Source: an uncultured Alphaproteobacteria bacterium (lineage in GTDB: Bacteria; Pseudomonadota; Alphaproteobacteria; CAAHEQ01; UBA3637). From it: a stretch of DNA of 64,000 nt. The stretch spans positions 1-64,000 of the forward strand of contig CALXUB010000021.1 of NCBI GenBank assembly GCA_944391565.1. The letters are read 5' to 3'. This document shows positions 63,270 through 64,000 of the stretch, piece after piece. Numbering within the stretch: position 1 is the stretch's first letter; every line of letters begins with the position of its first letter. A program made the position numbers and the translations under genes. The notes beneath the pieces were generated by a model that was not told where the DNA came from, did not search any database, and worked only from the letters and a program-made list of their open reading frames with translations.

Positions 63270-64000
63270 TTTTCTTTCTCTTCTCTTACGAGTTGGTTTA
63301 AAAAATCCACTTTCTTTTGAGAAACTAAAAGGGTAGATAAAACAGGAACAGTAATCACTTTATGCTTTGCAATAACTTTTGATACTTCATCTAAAAAACC
63401 TTCTCGTTTATCATCATCGCCTATATCTATAATTTTGGGAAAAGTCTTAAGCAACTGAGGATATGTTTTTTCATCATAGTTATAATGCGTCAGATACCTG
63501 TTCAAAAAGATCAAATTGAAATAAGGATTATGAGCGATTTGTGCAATTCGACCATTTAATTTATTTAAAACCCCTTCATTTACCTCCTTTGTTGTTTTAG
63601 GCGCATAAATATCGGGCAACCACTTTTGATATAGGTCCTCAATTTCTTTAGTTGTCGTATTTTCAGCCTTTAAAAAACTATTCCAAACTGTTATCAACTT
63701 GCCATCCTCTGCAAGTAAGTTTAATAATTTTGGATAGACATCTTCATTTTTAAGCCAATGAAGTGCTGTAAAAGTAGCTATAGCTTCAAATTTTTCTGTT
63801 GTGGAAAAATCTTCAAATGTAGAATTTATAACCTGTATTTTGTTGTTATTGGCAACTGAAGCTCGTGCGATTTTGCATAAACTTTCCCCAGGCTCAACTG
63901 CAACGATACGACAATTAAAATTGCCTAATTTTTTTGTAGAAATCCCACTTCCTGCCCCAATCTCCAATATTCTGTTTGTATCTGTTATGTCGCATACCTT
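63263..64000 (-). CDS. Class I SAM-dependent methyltransferase (5' end off window)
   Basis: The frame is open to the right edge (residues read ...DITDTNRILEIGAGSGISTKKLG), so the start is outside. SAM-binding motif I is LEIGAGSGIS, acidic loop AVEPGESL, and motif FEAIATFTALHWL. The C-terminal part matches UbiE/YcgJ-like enzymes. Co-translated with the radical-SAM-like protein; the shared substrate is unknown. Confidence 0.82.
   Translation of the reverse strand, partial: KVCDITDTNRILEIGAGSGISTKKLGNFNCRIVAVEPGESLCKIARASVANNNKIQVINSTFEDFSTTEKFEAIATFTALHWLKNEDVYPKLLNLLAEDGKLITVWNSFLKAENTTTKEIEDLYQKWLPDIYAPKTTKEVNEGVLNKLNGRIAQIAHNPYFNLIFLNRYLTHYNYDEKTYPQLLKTFPKIIDIGDDDKREGFLDEVSKVIAKHKVITVPVLSTLLVSQKKVDFLNQLVREEKEKC

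Noticed and set aside
54580-64000. Prophage
   Set aside because: No integrase, capsid, terminase, portal or tail gene is visible.
1-64000. CRISPR array
   Set aside because: No regularly spaced direct repeats of 24-40 bp were noticed and there are no cas genes.

Overview
This 64 kb window looks like the chromosome of a host-associated alphaproteobacterium. The evidence is a short HprK in the order hprK - EIIA(Man) - HPr, a ChpT-type phosphotransferase, an alphaproteobacterial SuhB and RpmE, type IV pilin-like proteins with a GRSMxEML-type cleavage site, ankyrin-repeat proteins, and short TGA/ATG-coupled operons. Gut-associated Rhodospirillales/RF32-like bacteria are my best guess, from gene style only. 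TGA is a normal stop here.

Left part (1-21.8 kb): the end of a cysteine-rich protein gene; two degenerate EAL proteins; tRNA-Arg(CCT); the hprK-EIIA-HPr phosphotransfer genes; a batA-batBC-batD operon; an MscS channel; a DHH phosphoesterase followed by a divergent SucCD-like pair whose alpha subunit lacks the catalytic histidine; chpT-cheY-cheR; a ribbon-helix-helix regulator; rpmE; an OmpA-like protein; suhB-efp divergent from epmA, which modifies EF-P; and secA.

Middle part (21.8-43.1 kb): a minus-strand run fliF-fliG-fliN-motA-flhF-flhG, in which FliF is a mini-form without its N-terminal ring domains. The run continues into a prepilin/Cys-rich/Hint-domain protein and an NDK-like protein. 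Then come rluD, a secreted HELTH metallopeptidase-like protein with MORN-like repeats, a Cys-rich pilin gene whose start is separated from its ORF by a 9-C tract, tRNA-Gln(CTG), an Old Yellow Enzyme, an Mla-type lipid ABC transporter operon, an ankyrin protein and a pyruvate oxidase.

Efflux part (43.2-54.6 kb): a decayed RND efflux operon (poly-A frameshift in the adaptor gene, out-of-frame internal deletion in the pump gene), a small gene with an in-frame TGA, an intact marR-macA-macB-tolC-like operon with three palindromes in the marR promoter, and cardiolipin synthase.

Right part (about 54.8-64 kb): an AT-rich accessory island that starts after a truncated Nudix gene. It carries a structured RNA leader in front of an XRE gene, an ASCH fragment, and a compact minus-strand operon: three small ORFs, a uridine-kinase-like P-loop protein, a CYTH triphosphate-tunnel protein, an ankyrin protein and a HAD protein. 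An XRE regulator and a divergently transcribed second kinase-like paralogue follow, and both control regions share a 12-bp motif. I consider this the best candidate for an undescribed system. The window ends in a translationally coupled methyltransferase and radical-SAM-like pair.
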